Below, piece after piece: positions 5,983-6,897 of a stretch of DNA of 6,897 nt (position 1 is the stretch's first letter; each line of letters opens with the position of its first letter). The notes below the pieces were generated by a model that saw only the letters and a program-made list of their open reading frames with translations, was not told the DNA's origin and did not search any database. The DNA is from Myxococcales bacterium (lineage in GTDB: Bacteria > Myxococcota > Myxococcia > Myxococcales > Anaeromyxobacteraceae), in the NCBI GenBank assembly GCA_021848865.1, contig JAJZTO010000149.1, forward strand, positions 1 through 6,897, in the 5' to 3' direction. The translations under genes and the position numbers were made by a program.

Positions 5983-6897
5983 ATGGCCGCCCTCCACGCC
6001 CTCTTCTGGGCCTTCGGGCTGGTGGTCTTCGTCCTCGGGATCCAGGGGAGCGTCTACCTCCCGCTCACCCTGGCCTACGAGGCCTGGAAGCGGCGCACCC
6101 TGGCCCGGCTGCCTCCCTTCCGCGGCCGGGTGAGCGCGGTGGTCCCGGCCTTCAACGAGGCCCGCACCATCCGCGTCGCCGTCGAGACCCTGCTGGAGTC
6201 GGACTGGCCCGACCTCGAGGTCGTGGTGGTGGACGACGGCTCCACCGACGGCACCGCCGAGGAGCTCCGCGACCTGGCCGAGGCCGGCCGGCTGCGGCTG
6301 CTGCGCCAGGCCAACGCCGGCAAGGCGGCGGCGCTCAACGCCGGCATCGCCGCCGCCACCGGCGAGGTGGTGCTCTACACCGACGCCGACAGCCTCTTCT
6401 TCCGAGACACCGTGGCCCGGATGGCCCGCTGGTTCGCCGACCCCTCCATCGACGCCGTCTGCGGCAACGACATGCCGCTGCGGGCCGGCACCGGCCTCCA
6501 GAAGATGCTCGCCGTCACCACCCACATCGGCACCGGCTACGTGCGGCGCGCCCTTTCGGTGATCGGCTGCCTGCCCATCATCTCCGGCAACCTCGGGGCC
6601 GTCCGCCGCGGCGTGCTGGCGGAGATCGGCGGCTTCCGCAACATCTGGGGGGAAGATCTCGAGATCACCTGGCGCCTCCACGCCCACCGGAAGCGGATCG
6701 TCTTCGACCCGGAGCCGGCGGTGCTGGCCGACTGCCCGGCCACCCTCGGCGCGCTCTGGCGCCAGCGGGTCCGCTGGGTGCGCAGCTACCTCAAGATCGC
6801 CCGGCTCCACCGGGGCCTGTTCCTCTCCCGCGCGGCCCGGCCCTTCTCCCTCTACCTGCCGGTGAACTTCGCCAACATGGCGGTGGTCCCGGTGAGA
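5983..6897 (+). CDS. Family 2 glycosyltransferase, PgaC-like processive polysaccharide synthase, 3' partial
   Basis: Inner-membrane glycosyltransferase that would polymerise a nucleotide-sugar on the cytoplasmic side. The first 305 residues are present and the frame is open to the window edge; PgaC-type enzymes are roughly 400-450 residues, so the C-terminal membrane helices are missing. One N-terminal membrane helix lies at about 7-32. The GT-A domain follows with all processive GT2 signatures: VVPAFNEA (53-60), VVVDDGSTDG (81-90, D84/D85), DAD at 134-136, SGN before GAVRRG (near 203-209), GED with E224/D225 and the QRVRW motif at 261-265 (QxxRW). The last is typical of PgaC, cellulose and hyaluronan synthases. 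ATG 5983 is chosen because it lies four bases after the deacetylase stop and just precedes the helix; no strong Shine-Dalgarno is visible. The sugar donor cannot be read, but a UDP-GlcNAc-type donor would fit the adjacent N-deacetylase. Confidence 0.93.
   Translation, partial: MAALHALFWAFGLVVFVLGIQGSVYLPLTLAYEAWKRRTLARLPPFRGRVSAVVPAFNEARTIRVAVETLLESDWPDLEVVVVDDGSTDGTAEELRDLAEAGRLRLLRQANAGKAAALNAGIAAATGEVVLYTDADSLFFRDTVARMARWFADPSIDAVCGNDMPLRAGTGLQKMLAVTTHIGTGYVRRALSVIGCLPIISGNLGAVRRGVLAEIGGFRNIWGEDLEITWRLHAHRKRIVFDPEPAVLADCPATLGALWRQRVRWVRSYLKIARLHRGLFLSRAARPFSLYLPVNFANMAVVPVR

Noticed and set aside
2037..5984. A 1315-codon open frame on the minus strand
   Set aside because: It is antisense to three well-supported genes. 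Its translation is low-complexity Gly/Ala/Arg/Val/Gln-rich with no recognisable domain, the usual shadow of strong GC3 bias.
4016..6133. A 705-codon open frame on the plus strand in another phase
   Set aside because: Its translation is Arg/Pro/Gly-rich without domains and it overlaps the TPR-PIG-L gene, which has complete motifs in its own frame.
5788..6810. A 340-codon open frame on the minus strand over the glycosyltransferase
   Set aside because: It has no recognisable motif, and the opposite strand carries every GT2 signature in order. It is a compositional shadow.
1..6897. CRISPR arrays, tRNA or rRNA genes, insertion sequences
   Set aside because: No regularly spaced direct repeats, no cloverleaf-like or rRNA sequence and no transposase motifs or terminal repeats were seen; coding genes fill nearly all the window.

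Overview
The window is very GC-rich DNA (clearly above 70% GC by eye, with almost every third codon position G or C). It is gene-dense, and all five supported genes are on the + strand. Composition, the gene types and the long spurious open frames on the other strand suggest a high-GC Gram-negative bacterium, most like the myxobacterial group (for example Anaeromyxobacter). That placement is an inference from style and not a database match. The Gram-negative part is firmer: one protein has a signal peptide, periplasmic TPRs and an outer-membrane beta-barrel ending in Phe.

Region 1 (1-1809) is an oligoendopeptidase F (M3 metallopeptidase, pepF) with its first codons cut off by the window edge. 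Region 2 (1810-1947) is the only real intergenic gap. It holds GC-rich inverted repeats after pepF, then a conspicuous AT-richer patch with an 8-bp interrupted palindrome just before the next start codon, probably the control region of the following operon.

Region 3 (1948-6897) is a tightly packed operon that runs off the right edge. It encodes an ATP-grasp ligase (1948-2832), a TPR plus outer-membrane beta-barrel protein of YaiO/PgaA type (2823-4151), a fusion of periplasmic TPRs, three membrane helices and a PIG-L/LmbE-type zinc deacetylase (4158-5978), and a PgaC-like family 2 processive glycosyltransferase (5983 to the end, partial). Neighbours overlap by 10 nt or are separated by 4-6 nt, so co-translation is likely.

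Together these look like an envelope or exopolysaccharide system with the same logic as poly-beta-1,6-GlcNAc (Pga) export: inner-membrane synthase, deacetylase, periplasmic TPR scaffold and outer-membrane barrel. The parts differ. The deacetylase is a PIG-L (CE14-type) domain predicted on the cytoplasmic side and fused to the TPR scaffold, where Pga uses a periplasmic CE4 enzyme. An ATP-grasp ligase, not part of Pga, leads the operon. This combination is the most interesting content of the window. Substrate and product cannot be read from sequence alone.
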